Below are positions 13,766 to 21,447 of a stretch of DNA of 37,011 nucleotides, piece by piece. How positions within the stretch are numbered: position 1 is the first letter of the stretch; each line of letters opens with the position of its first letter. The notes under the pieces are model-generated. The model saw nothing but the letters and a program-made list of their open reading frames with translations. It had not been told where the DNA came from and ran no database searches. Both the position numbers and the translations under genes were made by a program. The stretch is from positions 1 through 37,011 of the IMG/VR virus record IMGVR_UViG_3300017917_005143. One strand, written 5' to 3'. Origin of the DNA: a virus.

Positions 13766-14377
13766 ATGATAAATTTTGATAGAGATAGATTTGATTATAT
13801 GACTACGAGTGAAAAAATTTCATTTGTAAACGACCTTGTTACCAAAAATACTTTGCTAACAAAAAAAGAAATGGAATATTTATCTCCAGAAAATAGAGAA
13901 AAATATTTATTTAATCGTGTCAGAACTTCAGATTGGCTTGAAGGTTATGAATTTGATAATATGTCAGATGAAGAAAAAAAGATTTATATGTCTCAGAAAA
14001 GATATCTTGAAAATATTCATATAAAAAATTTGAATGACGAACTTCAAAAAGATTATATAGATAGCGCTATTTCTTCAGGAGTTCAACTAACAAATGAAGA
14101 GTTTAATCAACTTAATAATGATGAATTAAGGAAATATTATGTTGAACAAAAACTTATACATTCAACAATAACTTTACTTACTTCAGAAGAATTAAGCTAT
14201 CTTGATTTAGATAAGCAAAAAAAGTACATAAATAACTTAAATAGAATGGGCATGGCTCCAAACCTAAGTGATTTTAAGTTTTTTAAGCCAGAGGCTATGA
14301 GGTATTATATGACTCATAATAGAGTTAATGAAATTAGAAGTATTGTTAGGTCAGAATTAAAAAAAATTTTGAAGTAA
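13766..14377 (+). CDS. Alpha-helical repeat protein, function unknown
   Basis: This 203-residue protein is built from about six helix-hairpin repeats of 25-28 residues following a pattern of L-(S/T)-x-E-E-x-x-x-L-x-x-(D/E)-x-x-(K/R)-K-Y-(I/Y). Clear copies are LLTKKEMEYLSPENREKYL, QLTNEEFNQLNNDELRKYYV and LLTSEELSYLDLDKQKKYI. Such solenoids usually bind protein. Its C-terminus EIRSIVRSELKKILK resembles the basic amphipathic helix found at the N-terminus of several other proteins in this window, which suggests a common docking or packaging signal. It has its own late-type motif and is divergent from the neck operon. No enzyme motif is visible. Confidence 0.6.
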   Translation: MINFDRDRFDYMTTSEKISFVNDLVTKNTLLTKKEMEYLSPENREKYLFNRVRTSDWLEGYEFDNMSDEEKKIYMSQKRYLENIHIKNLNDELQKDYIDSAISSGVQLTNEEFNQLNNDELRKYYVEQKLIHSTITLLTSEELSYLDLDKQKKYINNLNRMGMAPNLSDFKFFKPEAMRYYMTHNRVNEIRSIVRSELKKILK

Positions 14378-14584
14378 TAAAAAAAAGAATAAATTTGCAA
14401 TTAATAATAGATGGATTTGTTCTTGCGGAAAATATAAGCAAGATTGGGCACATTCATTTATGGTAAAATAATAGTTAAATATATGGCAAGATTTGCAATA
14501 CAACATGAGCCAACAAAGCGTTGAGACAATTGACTATTATCATATGTTTTAATAACTGCTTTACTAAATGTTTTAAATAAAAAA
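14378..14584. other. Non-coding stretch with possible gene remnant
   Basis: No gene is supported. Plus-strand codons at 14403-14466 read NNRWICSCGKYKQDWAHSFM and then stop. This is a zinc-ribbon-like C-x-C fragment with no start codon in frame, so it may be the remains of a gene disrupted near the endonuclease. A 13-codon ATG frame at 14475-14516 is too short to call. The minus-strand frame across 14458-14706 overlaps the endonuclease and is treated as chance. Confidence 0.3.
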
Positions 14585-14606
14585 GAGGAATTCGAAAGAG
14601 TTCCCC
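14585..14606 (-). terminator. Terminator after endonuclease, inverted copy of the capsid terminator
   Basis: GGAA/TTCC-type hairpin (plus strand GAGGAATTCGAAAGAG, then TTCCCC) with A-rich and T-rich flanks, usable in both directions. It matches the reverse complement of 16220-16241 at 21 of 22 positions. Confidence 0.75.
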
Positions 14607-14644
14607 TTTTTTTAAGATTATTAAACTTTCCTTTAACTTTTGGA

Positions 14645-16123
14645 TTAGCATTTATTAATGTTATCAATATAGAATTTATACTTTCCACAATCCCATATTC
14701 TATCATATCCTAATTCTTGCATTATTTCCCATTCTGTTTTTTCATCAGAATATATTTCTTTAAATCTATTTTTTAAAGAATTTTTACTAAATCCAAATTT
14801 ATGAAAGCGCTTATATCTTGATACTTTGGAATTATAATACATATAATCTGGCTTAATAATTTTACTTAATTTAAATCCATTTTTTGCATAAACATTTTCT
14901 TTTTCATCCGAATTCCATCTCAAATCCAAGAAAGTAAATAGTTCATGTAATTCATAATTTTTTTTTATAAACGATATAAATTTAGAGAAAATACCTACAA
15001 TATTATAATTTATATCTGATGCAAACCTTTTAATTTCATAAATCATTTTATTTTTATTAGCTTTTATATTTGAAGAAAGAGTCATAACTGACACTAATTT
15101 GTTTTCATAAAAAGCGCCTATATAAATATTACTTTTATCTTGACCTTGAATGTGATTTATGTCCAAAAAGTCATTTTTTTCCTTTGATGTAATTTCTCTT
15201 ATTGTGCATTTTCTAGCATAAATAGATTTTTTAAAACTTATATTTAGAATATTTTTTATTTTTTCTTTAACTATATTGTTTTTTAAAAACCACTCATCTT
15301 CCATTATATGAATAAGTTTATAACCTTTGGATTTACATATTTCAGTTTTATTTAAGTGGAAAAATTTACCTTTTTTACCATAATTTTCAGAATGATATAA
15401 ATTTCCATTAAATTCAAAACATATATTTTTTTCAGGTATGATAATATCAATTTCAACACCATCAAAAAAACTTCTATTGTTTTTTAAAATATTTATATTT
15501 AAATCTTCTTCTATAAAACTTTGAAGGTCCTTTTCTGGTTTTGATATAAAAATTTTTTTAATATTTTTAGAGGCAATTAATAAATTTGTTCTAGTCTTTT
15601 CTTTAAAAGATTTACTTGCATATTCACTTAATCCAAATTTATGTTTATATTCTTCTGGAGTAATATTGTGTTTAATTAAATGAGTATTAGTTAAATATCT
15701 TAATTTTTTATTACATATTTTACATGTTACATGATTATTTTTTTTAGATGTCTCATTTTCTTTTGATTTTTTATCTAAAAATGTTGTAAACTTAATAGAT
15801 TCTTCTGGAAACTCCTTTATGTATGACTCAACTGTCTTATTATGCTCTTTTTTTAAGTGAGTTGTATAACATCCGCTAATATTATTTAAATCAACAGTAT
15901 CCCACTTACAATATTTACATGTAAATTTTTCTTTATCTTCAATAACTTCAATTTTAAAAAATTGAGAATGCCAAAAAGTATTGTTTTCTTTTAAGAATTG
16001 TCTTCTTTTATAAGAAGATGGAATTTCTATGTTTAAAGATTTTAAATGAGTAGTTATAGAACCACTTCTATTTTCAATATCATAAAACTCTTTGCCAGTT
16101 ATGTTGCAAATTAATTTATCCAT
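14645..16123 (-). CDS. Free-standing homing endonuclease with zinc fingers and EFNG/YHSE nuclease core
   Basis: The 492 residues begin with three MucR/zinc-finger-like units (CNITGKEF...H, CKYCKWDT...HLKKEH, CKICNKKL...HLIKH). A VSR/EDxHD-type nuclease core follows at about 205-255: DGVEIDIIIPEKNICFEFNG followed by LYHSEN. The C-terminal half has YARKCTIREITSKEKNDFLD, FLDLRWNSDE and LGYDRIWDCGKYKFY, typical of phage mobile endonucleases. It sits directly after the capsid gene's terminator with its own late-type motif. Its last residues YIDNINK-C copy the capsid end YIDNINK-Y at both protein and DNA level, so capture of that end during insertion is likely. Target specificity cannot be read. 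Confidence 0.8.
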   Translation of the reverse strand: MDKLICNITGKEFYDIENRSGSITTHLKSLNIEIPSSYKRRQFLKENNTFWHSQFFKIEVIEDKEKFTCKYCKWDTVDLNNISGCYTTHLKKEHNKTVESYIKEFPEESIKFTTFLDKKSKENETSKKNNHVTCKICNKKLRYLTNTHLIKHNITPEEYKHKFGLSEYASKSFKEKTRTNLLIASKNIKKIFISKPEKDLQSFIEEDLNINILKNNRSFFDGVEIDIIIPEKNICFEFNGNLYHSENYGKKGKFFHLNKTEICKSKGYKLIHIMEDEWFLKNNIVKEKIKNILNISFKKSIYARKCTIREITSKEKNDFLDINHIQGQDKSNIYIGAFYENKLVSVMTLSSNIKANKNKMIYEIKRFASDINYNIVGIFSKFISFIKKNYELHELFTFLDLRWNSDEKENVYAKNGFKLSKIIKPDYMYYNSKVSRYKRFHKFGFSKNSLKNRFKEIYSDEKTEWEIMQELGYDRIWDCGKYKFYIDNINKC

Positions 16124-16153
16124 TTATCTATTTTTAAACAAAGTTAATAAACT

Positions 16154-16166
16154 TTTATTATAAATA
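16154..16166 (-). promoter_or_regulatory. Late-promoter-like motif for the 492-residue endonuclease
   Basis: The minus strand reads TATTTATAATAAA, the full consensus, 30 bases before the start at 16123. Confidence 0.6.
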
Positions 16167-16219
16167 CAATAAAAAAGTCATAACACCTAATTATGGAATA
16201 AAATTTAATAAAAAAAAAA

Positions 16220-16241
16220 GGGGAACTCTTTCGAATTCCCC
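16220..16241 (-). terminator. Terminator of the major capsid gene
   Basis: GGGGAA/TTCCCC stem around CTCTTTCGAA, with A-rich sequence on one side and T-rich on the other, 24 bases beyond the capsid stop. Confidence 0.85.
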
Positions 16242-16265
16242 CTTTTTTTTTATTAAATCTTTCGA

Positions 16266-17951
16266 TTAATATTTATTGATATTATCAATATATACAACTC
16301 CGTAGAATCTGTTGTTAACCATCTTCTTAGCGTAACGAGTCATGATACCTTTTCTTGGTGTGAAATCGTTAGGGTCAGTGATAGTTTGTGTCAACTGAAG
16401 AGGAATGTATGGTGCGTAGATGTAACCTGCTTCAAGGAAAGTATTACCTTTGTGTCCAAGAAGAACAATGTTTGCTGGTAAATAAGGGTCTTTGTATACT
16501 ACGTATCTTGAACCTAAGTTACCAATTTTTTCAACACCCAAGTTGTATTTTTCAGACTCTGGTTGAGCAGAACCATCAACGTGGAAGTATTCTAAGTCAT
16601 CAAAAATTGCTCCTGCCTCTGCAGAACATACAATCCAGTTTGCACCACCTCTAAGGGTTGCTTTATGAATTTGAGCAGAAAGCTCGTTAATTCTTGTGAT
16701 AAGAGTCTGGTTCCAGTCTTTTTGAGTTCCGAAGAAGTTCGCATTAGAAGAAAGTCCAGCGTAATCCCATCTTGCTTTGAATGGCGCACCATTAATAAGG
16801 TCGATGATAATCTCTCTATCAATTTCAGCTGCAACGTGCTCAGAAAGAAGAGCTGTTAACTCTGCCTCAGCATCAATTGAGTGATATGCTTCAAGGTTTT
16901 GAGCAAGCTCTGGAGTCCAGTGAGCTCTAAGTTTTCTTGTTACAGTATTTACAGTTACAGATGAGAATCTAATTGTAAGCTCAGCCATTTCTGATTTAGC
17001 CTCAAGGTCATTGTAAATTTGGTAAGCAGGAACTGCAGAAATAGTAAATGCTGCACCAAAGTTTGTACCATCATTAAGCATTGCTGGGTTGAAGTCAGAA
17101 CCGTATACACCAGCTGGTCTAAGGTCAAGAATAACTCTTGCAACACCACCTGCATATTGGTCTTGCGCCCAAGTTTGCACTGAAGAATAGAAAGGAATAT
17201 TACCACCTGCAGCTACAAGTAATTGATTTCCATTAGCTCCTGAATAATAAATATCAGTTACAGCAGAGAATCTTAATGAAGCTGAAGATTGTTGTTTAGA
17301 AGAATCAAAAGCATATCCACCTGAGTTAAGGTTAAATACCATATTGTTAAGACCACCAACCCATGCAGTAGCTGCAGAAGAAGATGTAACACCCATTGCT
17401 GTCTCACCTGTACCAAAAGACATATCAAATCCTTGGTTATTGTAGAAACGCTCATAAGCACTTGTATTAGCAAAATTAGGCCCTGCTTGACCATTTGCTG
17501 TATTTAATGGAGCAACAATATCTCTTGTTCCTGTACCATTAACAATTCCTGGAGGCATTGCATTATAAGAAGTGTCGTTACCATTGTAAGAAACTCTAGC
17601 ATCCATATAGAATAAAAGTCCTGAAGGAAGCGCTAAAGGCTGTACTGATACGATTTCGTTAGCAAGTAATCTTGAGAATACTCTTCTAACAATTGGGAAT
17701 GCTACTGTATCGAAACGACCTGCAGATGAGTCAAGAGTTACCTCGTTCAACATCGCTGCCGCTTGATTTTCAAGAAGCTGTGCTACGTTAGCAGCTTTAA
17801 TACCCTTCATTCTAATAGGGTTACCATTTCTATCGTAACCTTCGTCAAGAAGACCTGAGTCAGACCAAGAGTCTACGATTGCTTTTCTTTGTTCAGCCAA
17901 GTTTTTAAAGACTGTAAGTCCAACTTTACCACTGTTCAATAATTCGCTCAT
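16266..17951 (-). CDS. 23: Major capsid protein precursor (T4 gp23-like)
   Basis: This protein has 561 residues from the preferred start MSELLNSGKV at 17951; an upstream in-frame Met at 17978 would add nine residues but lies inside the leader downstream of the late-type motif. It contains gp23 signatures: TVAFPIVRRVFSRLLANEIVSVQPLALPSGLLFYMDA near residue 82, LTALLSEHVAAEIDREII, GGANWIVCSAEAGAIFDDL, and DPYLPANIVLLGHKGNTFLEAGYIYAPYIPLQLT. gp23 forms the hexamers of the head. T4-type protease sites fit L59-L-E61 and L68-N-E70, just before the first conserved block and close to the T4 cut after residue 65. It follows the scaffold gene as in T4. Confidence 0.95.
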   Translation of the reverse strand: MSELLNSGKVGLTVFKNLAEQRKAIVDSWSDSGLLDEGYDRNGNPIRMKGIKAANVAQLLENQAAAMLNEVTLDSSAGRFDTVAFPIVRRVFSRLLANEIVSVQPLALPSGLLFYMDARVSYNGNDTSYNAMPPGIVNGTGTRDIVAPLNTANGQAGPNFANTSAYERFYNNQGFDMSFGTGETAMGVTSSSAATAWVGGLNNMVFNLNSGGYAFDSSKQQSSASLRFSAVTDIYYSGANGNQLLVAAGGNIPFYSSVQTWAQDQYAGGVARVILDLRPAGVYGSDFNPAMLNDGTNFGAAFTISAVPAYQIYNDLEAKSEMAELTIRFSSVTVNTVTRKLRAHWTPELAQNLEAYHSIDAEAELTALLSEHVAAEIDREIIIDLINGAPFKARWDYAGLSSNANFFGTQKDWNQTLITRINELSAQIHKATLRGGANWIVCSAEAGAIFDDLEYFHVDGSAQPESEKYNLGVEKIGNLGSRYVVYKDPYLPANIVLLGHKGNTFLEAGYIYAPYIPLQLTQTITDPNDFTPRKGIMTRYAKKMVNNRFYGVVYIDNINKY

Positions 17952-17970
17952 TTTTAAAAGTTTTAATTTG

Positions 17971-17984
17971 TTTAACAATAAATA
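17971..17984 (-). promoter_or_regulatory. Late-promoter-like motif for the major capsid gene
   Basis: The minus strand reads TATTTATTGTTAAA, 19 bases before the preferred ATG at 17951. This placement argues against the earlier in-frame Met at 17978. Confidence 0.55.
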
Positions 17985-18039
17985 TGTTTAAAAAAGTGTT
18001 TTTCTATTTTTTTTTACTTTTTATAATAAAACATATCGT

Positions 18040-19341
18040 TTATTCATCATTTTTTCTGATTCCAGCAAGTTGTTTCATTCTCGAAACCTCTCTACTTTCA
18101 TATAGTGGTTGAGAAACACTTTTAACTGGTGTTGACTTAATAGTTGTACTCTTAATGCTCTTCTCAGGGTTTTTATTAACCTTGATTTTGTGTTCACTTA
18201 CAATTGATTTATAAAGTTTCTCAGCATCCTCTACAGTTTGACATTTATCGAACTGTTCAGAAATCTGAACCTTTTCATCAGTTGTAAGACCACCAGACAT
18301 AGCAACTTTGTATGCCATTACCAACTTAGCGTTATAGTCTTGCATTTGACCAAAATTTTCTTGAAGTTTAATAAAACTATTCTCAAACTTATTAAGTTCA
18401 GATTCTAGTTCTTCTCTCTCCAACTTTAAACTTTCGTTTTCCTTAATGAGCTCAGCTAATTTAGCCTCATATTGAGCTTTATTTTCATTTATTTCTTGTC
18501 TATGTTCAACACCTTGTCTTGGCATTTTTCCAAGTCTATTAGAGTGTCTTAAATTATGACCTACTCCATGCATTTCTTCCATAGTATCTTCAAAATCTGA
18601 TTCATCACCAACAATTTCAAGAACTTCATTTTCTGGTAATTCCATTTCATTGTTAACAACTTCAAAAGTTATTTCTTCAGCAACTGGAGCTGGAGCTGCC
18701 TCTGGAGCTGGTGCAGCTGGTGCAGCTGCTGCCTCTGGAGCAACTTCAGTATCATCAATTATATCAATTTCATCCCCACCTTCAGCACTCCCACCTAGCA
18801 TGCTCATCATTTGGTCCATTTTGTCCATAAGTGCCTGGAAAGGGTTTGCCATTGCTTCAGTACCATCAACACTTGACATTTCAGCCTCTTCTGGCGCTGT
18901 TGCCGCTTCTGGAGCTGGTGCAACTGCTGCCTCTGGAGCTGGCGCTTGAGCTGGAGCTGGATTTTCTTGCTCCTCGAAGTTAATTTCCTCTATCATTTCT
19001 TCTATTTGTGAATTATCAATTTCAATTTCATCTTCATCATCAGAGACTGTTATTTCCTCTGAATCTTCATCGTCAACATTTTCATTATCTTCAAAGTCTC
19101 CTTGAGCTTCTATGTCAACATTTCCATTATCATCAATTTTTATTGTAGTACCATCAGCATTAATAGTAACTTCTTCGTTAAGAGCTTCATCCTCTATAGA
19201 AGAATTAATAATTTCAATAACTTTTTTGTTAACATCTTCTTTAAGGTTTTTAGTAGCTTCGTCAATTGCAAATTTTTGAATCTCTTCAAATTGCTCCAAT
19301 GCTTCCTTAAGTGTTGATTTGTTAATTTTTTTATCGCTCAT
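18040..19341 (-). CDS. 22: Prohead scaffold/core protein (T4 gp22-like)
   Basis: The 433 residues are highly charged and helical. The order is an N-terminal helix (NKSTLKEALEQFEEIQKF), a long acidic stretch (SDDEDEIEIDNSQIEEMIEE), a Pro/Ala/Glu-rich linker (repeats of APAPEAA), a coiled coil at about 275-330 (KAQYEAKLAELIKENESLKL) and a basic C-terminus ending RMKQLAGIRK. Position between protease and capsid genes and this composition identify the scaffold that templates head assembly and is degraded by gp21. L11-K-E13 and several later (I/L)-x-E sites fit protease cleavage. The linker is unusually long compared with T4 gp22 (269 residues). Confidence 0.82.
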   Translation of the reverse strand: MSDKKINKSTLKEALEQFEEIQKFAIDEATKNLKEDVNKKVIEIINSSIEDEALNEEVTINADGTTIKIDDNGNVDIEAQGDFEDNENVDDEDSEEITVSDDEDEIEIDNSQIEEMIEEINFEEQENPAPAQAPAPEAAVAPAPEAATAPEEAEMSSVDGTEAMANPFQALMDKMDQMMSMLGGSAEGGDEIDIIDDTEVAPEAAAAPAAPAPEAAPAPVAEEITFEVVNNEMELPENEVLEIVGDESDFEDTMEEMHGVGHNLRHSNRLGKMPRQGVEHRQEINENKAQYEAKLAELIKENESLKLEREELESELNKFENSFIKLQENFGQMQDYNAKLVMAYKVAMSGGLTTDEKVQISEQFDKCQTVEDAEKLYKSIVSEHKIKVNKNPEKSIKSTTIKSTPVKSVSQPLYESREVSRMKQLAGIRKNDE

Positions 19342-19364
19342 AACTGTTGATTTAATAGCTTTGA

Positions 19365-19377
19365 TTTTTAATAAATA
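19365..19377 (-). promoter_or_regulatory. Late-promoter-like motif for the scaffold gene
   Basis: The minus strand reads TATTTATTAAAAA, 23 bases before the start at 19341. Confidence 0.5.
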
Positions 19378-19415
19378 TTATTAAATTTTATAAAAACTAA
19401 ATTTTAATATTTTTT

Positions 19416-20084
19416 TTATTTATTTTTCCAAAAATTACTATTTGCTAATTGATGTATTTTTTGAAAATTATTTATTTTTTCAGCTACACCTTCTGTAGTC
19501 AAAATTCCAGTAGACTTAGAAAGTGGAATCATTCCAACTCTAGTTGCCTTTTGACCCTTGCCTTCTTTAAATAAATAAGCTCCTGGTGTAGAAGGAGATG
19601 ATACAAAATCAAAAGCAATTAACTCAAAATCTTCTTGAACTATATCTTGGTCTCCTTTACTCTTTACAGAGCCAACTCCCCTTGAAGATATACCTAGCAT
19701 AAATCCTGCTTTAAGTAATCCTTTAAGTATTTGACCTGCAGGAGTCTCCTCTGCAATTAAAACTTTACCATAAAGGTCCTTTCCTTGCCACCACATCTCA
19801 GTTACTCTATGTGATACATTAGCTAGAGAAACTACTGCTGAATCAGGATGGTCAAGTTCCCCACCAGCTGTATGATTCTCAACAAGCTCCATATATTTTT
19901 CAACCTCTCTTCTTAATATATGTTCTGGATACACCCTACCATTTCTATTAAGTTGGTCTGCCTTTTGAAGGATACCAGTCATAATAAGTGGTTTACCAGT
20001 TTTTTCAGATTCTGTTATAAGCTCCTTAGGGCACTTAAATTCATAGAATTCAGATATAATATATTTTTCACTATTTGTTATCAT
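19416..20084 (-). CDS. 21: Prohead maturation protease (T4 gp21-like)
   Basis: This 222-residue serine protease of the herpesvirus/T4 prohead type has the expected catalytic segments: GGELDHP with H79, GISSRGVGSV with S133/S134, and FELIAFDFVSSPSTPGAY, where D159 may complete the site. T4 gp21 is 212 residues. It cleaves scaffold, capsid and packaged internal proteins after (I/L)-x-E, which is relevant to the several N-terminal tags in this window. It precedes the scaffold gene by 74 bases, the T4 order 21-22-23, and has its own late-type motif. Its C-terminal tail (KINNFQKIHQLANSNFWKNK) is likely the self-processed part. Confidence 0.9.
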   Translation of the reverse strand: MITNSEKYIISEFYEFKCPKELITESEKTGKPLIMTGILQKADQLNRNGRVYPEHILRREVEKYMELVENHTAGGELDHPDSAVVSLANVSHRVTEMWWQGKDLYGKVLIAEETPAGQILKGLLKAGFMLGISSRGVGSVKSKGDQDIVQEDFELIAFDFVSSPSTPGAYLFKEGKGQKATRVGMIPLSKSTGILTTEGVAEKINNFQKIHQLANSNFWKNK

Positions 20085-20094
20085 ATTTACGGTG

Positions 20095-20107
20095 TTTACT
20101 ATAAATA
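20095..20107 (-). promoter_or_regulatory. Late-promoter-like motif for the protease gene
   Basis: The minus strand reads TATTTATAGTAAA, 10 bases before the start at 20084. Confidence 0.6.
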
Positions 20108-20181
20108 TTATATTTTTTCAAAATTTATATATTTTTATACAAAAAAAATGTATTATATTATTTTATAATTTTATAAAAATA

Positions 20182-20739
20182 TTATTTATTTTTTTTTGAT
20201 ATGACTTTATTAGCTATTTCTAATAATTTATTCACCCTTTCAATAACCTCATTTAATTGATTTCTCTCTAGCAATCCTCTATTAATCATATCTTCGATTG
20301 ACATCCACTTTTTACTTTCTTTTTTTCTCTTTACATTAACATCTTTGAAATCTATATCATAATTAGATAATATTTCAATAACTCTATCTAGTGGAACTTC
20401 CCCATTAGCATATGCTACAGAAAGGTTATTTAGTTCACTTTCAGCATCGGTAACTATATCACCTGCATTCTTGGCTATGTTTAATAATTTTTCTATAGAA
20501 ATTTTTTTACCAACACTAGATTCATTTGATGGAACTTTATAGCCTTTTTCTTTTGCAATATTTATAGCAGCAGCCACTGCTCTATCATGACTATAGCCTT
20601 TATCTTTTTCTAAGTGACTTATCTCATTGCCTATAAATTTATTTGCTGAGTTTGAATATTTATTTTCATAAATAGAATTTAATTCATCATTAATTTGTTT
20701 AATCCTATTTTCAATTAATTCTTTCTTTGTAATTTTCAT
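20182..20739 (-). CDS. Unknown protein upstream of the prohead protease
   Basis: This 185-residue mostly helical, Lys-rich protein begins MKITKKELIENRIKQINDEL, containing L8-I-E10, which fits the prohead-protease site. A middle segment EISHLEKDKGYSHDRAVAAAINIAKEKGYKVP resembles short helical segments found in phage MuF-type or structural proteins (DxAxAIAxxxA pattern). In T4 the small prohead core genes 67 and 68 lie at this place just before gene 21, so a core or scaffold accessory role is suggested by position only. It has its own late-type motif 13 bases upstream. Confidence 0.55.
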   Translation of the reverse strand: MKITKKELIENRIKQINDELNSIYENKYSNSANKFIGNEISHLEKDKGYSHDRAVAAAINIAKEKGYKVPSNESSVGKKISIEKLLNIAKNAGDIVTDAESELNNLSVAYANGEVPLDRVIEILSNYDIDFKDVNVKRKKESKKWMSIEDMINRGLLERNQLNEVIERVNKLLEIANKVISKKNK

Positions 20740-20752
20740 TTTATTTAAATTA

Positions 20753-20766
20753 TTTTTAAATAAATA
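20753..20766 (-). promoter_or_regulatory. Late-promoter-like motif for the 185-residue gene
   Basis: The minus strand reads TATTTATTTAAAAA, 13 bases before the start at 20739, right after the upstream terminator. Confidence 0.45.
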
Positions 20767-20775
20767 GCAAAAAAA

Positions 20776-20802
20776 AAAGACTCCCTTTTACAGAGAGTCT
20801 TT
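20776..20802 (-). terminator. Terminator of the 170-residue gene
   Basis: AAAGACTC/GAGTCTTT stem with an 11-base loop. The minus strand continues into a long T run. Confidence 0.75.
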
Positions 20803-20820
20803 TAAAAAAAGAATATTAAG

Positions 20821-21333
20821 TTAAATTGATTTCTTTGATATTTTAAATTTATTACCATCTTTTAGAAAGTTAGAACTACCAATTATATTAGATATTTTAA
20901 CGGCCTCATCAAAAATTAATGTATTTTTTTTATTACTTATTGGTAATTTTACCTCTTTTTTTATATTAATTGTATGTAAATAAAGTTCAAGAGAAATAAA
21001 GTTTTTTTTATTATTGTAATTTATATTTTCTGGTATATTTTTTATATATATATTATCTTTTTCATTAATGAAGTACTCATTCTCCTTTAAGTAAAGTTTA
21101 AGCTCATTATTATATATGTTATTTAAATTTATATTTAACACGTCCTTTAATTCTTCTTGACTCTTAGATAACAATTCATTACTTGGCTTAACCCAGAAGC
21201 TTATAAATATATATATAGTTTCTGGAGCATCTCTATTTTCTACTGTACCAATTTTGACATTAATATTTTTATTTTCAAGCAAACCACCATCAATTTTAAT
21301 TTCTCTTGCTGTTCTTTTATTTTTAACTTCCAT
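20821..21333 (-). CDS. Unknown protein in the head-assembly region
   Basis: This 170-residue protein is Asn/Lys/Ile-rich and not recognised. It appears to be alternating beta strands and helices: EIKIDGGLLENKNINVKIGTV, then ETIYIFISFWVKPSNELL, then a helical LKDVLNINLNNIYNNELKLY, ending KISNIIGSSNFLKDGNKF. No signal peptide, Cys pair or nuclease motif is present. It lies between two genes that carry late-type motifs, with only a degenerate version of that motif upstream, and is closed by its own terminator. Head-region location is the only clue to its role. Confidence 0.55.
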   Translation of the reverse strand: MEVKNKRTAREIKIDGGLLENKNINVKIGTVENRDAPETIYIFISFWVKPSNELLSKSQEELKDVLNINLNNIYNNELKLYLKENEYFINEKDNIYIKNIPENINYNNKKNFISLELYLHTINIKKEVKLPISNKKNTLIFDEAVKISNIIGSSNFLKDGNKFKISKKSI

Positions 21334-21383
21334 ATTTTATAAATTCTTAATAAAGAAATATAATAAAATAAATTGTTTAAAAC

Positions 21384-21415
21384 AAAAAAAGTGATATTAT
21401 TTATCACTTTTTTTT
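21384..21415. terminator. Bidirectional-type terminator after the 273-residue gene
   Basis: GTGATA/TATCAC extended by an A run on one side and a T run on the other, with a TTATT loop, 33 bases beyond the stop at 21448. Confidence 0.75.
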
Positions 21416-21447
21416 GCAAAATATAAAATTATTATTATGATAATTAA

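Larger units (their letters stand above)
14651..16292 (+). repeat. Direct repeat of the capsid gene 3' end flanking the endonuclease
   Basis: The 21 bases at 14651-14671 and 16272-16292 (TTTATTGATATTATCAATAT plus A in the capsid copy) match at 19 of 21 positions. They encode YIDNINK in the same frame in two unrelated genes. Confidence 0.75.

Noticed and set aside
14458-14706. Minus-strand 82-codon frame
   Set aside because: It overlaps the end of the endonuclease in another frame, crosses its terminator and has no promoter or recognisable sequence.
17952-17978. Longer start for the major capsid protein (MLNKLKLLK...)
   Set aside because: It would begin just inside the promoter leader; MSELL at 17951 fits the late-motif spacing and gives a normal gp23-type precursor.
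18650-18949. Ala/Ser-rich plus-strand frame opposite the scaffold gene
   Set aside because: It is the shadow of the Pro/Ala/Glu linker of the scaffold on the other strand.
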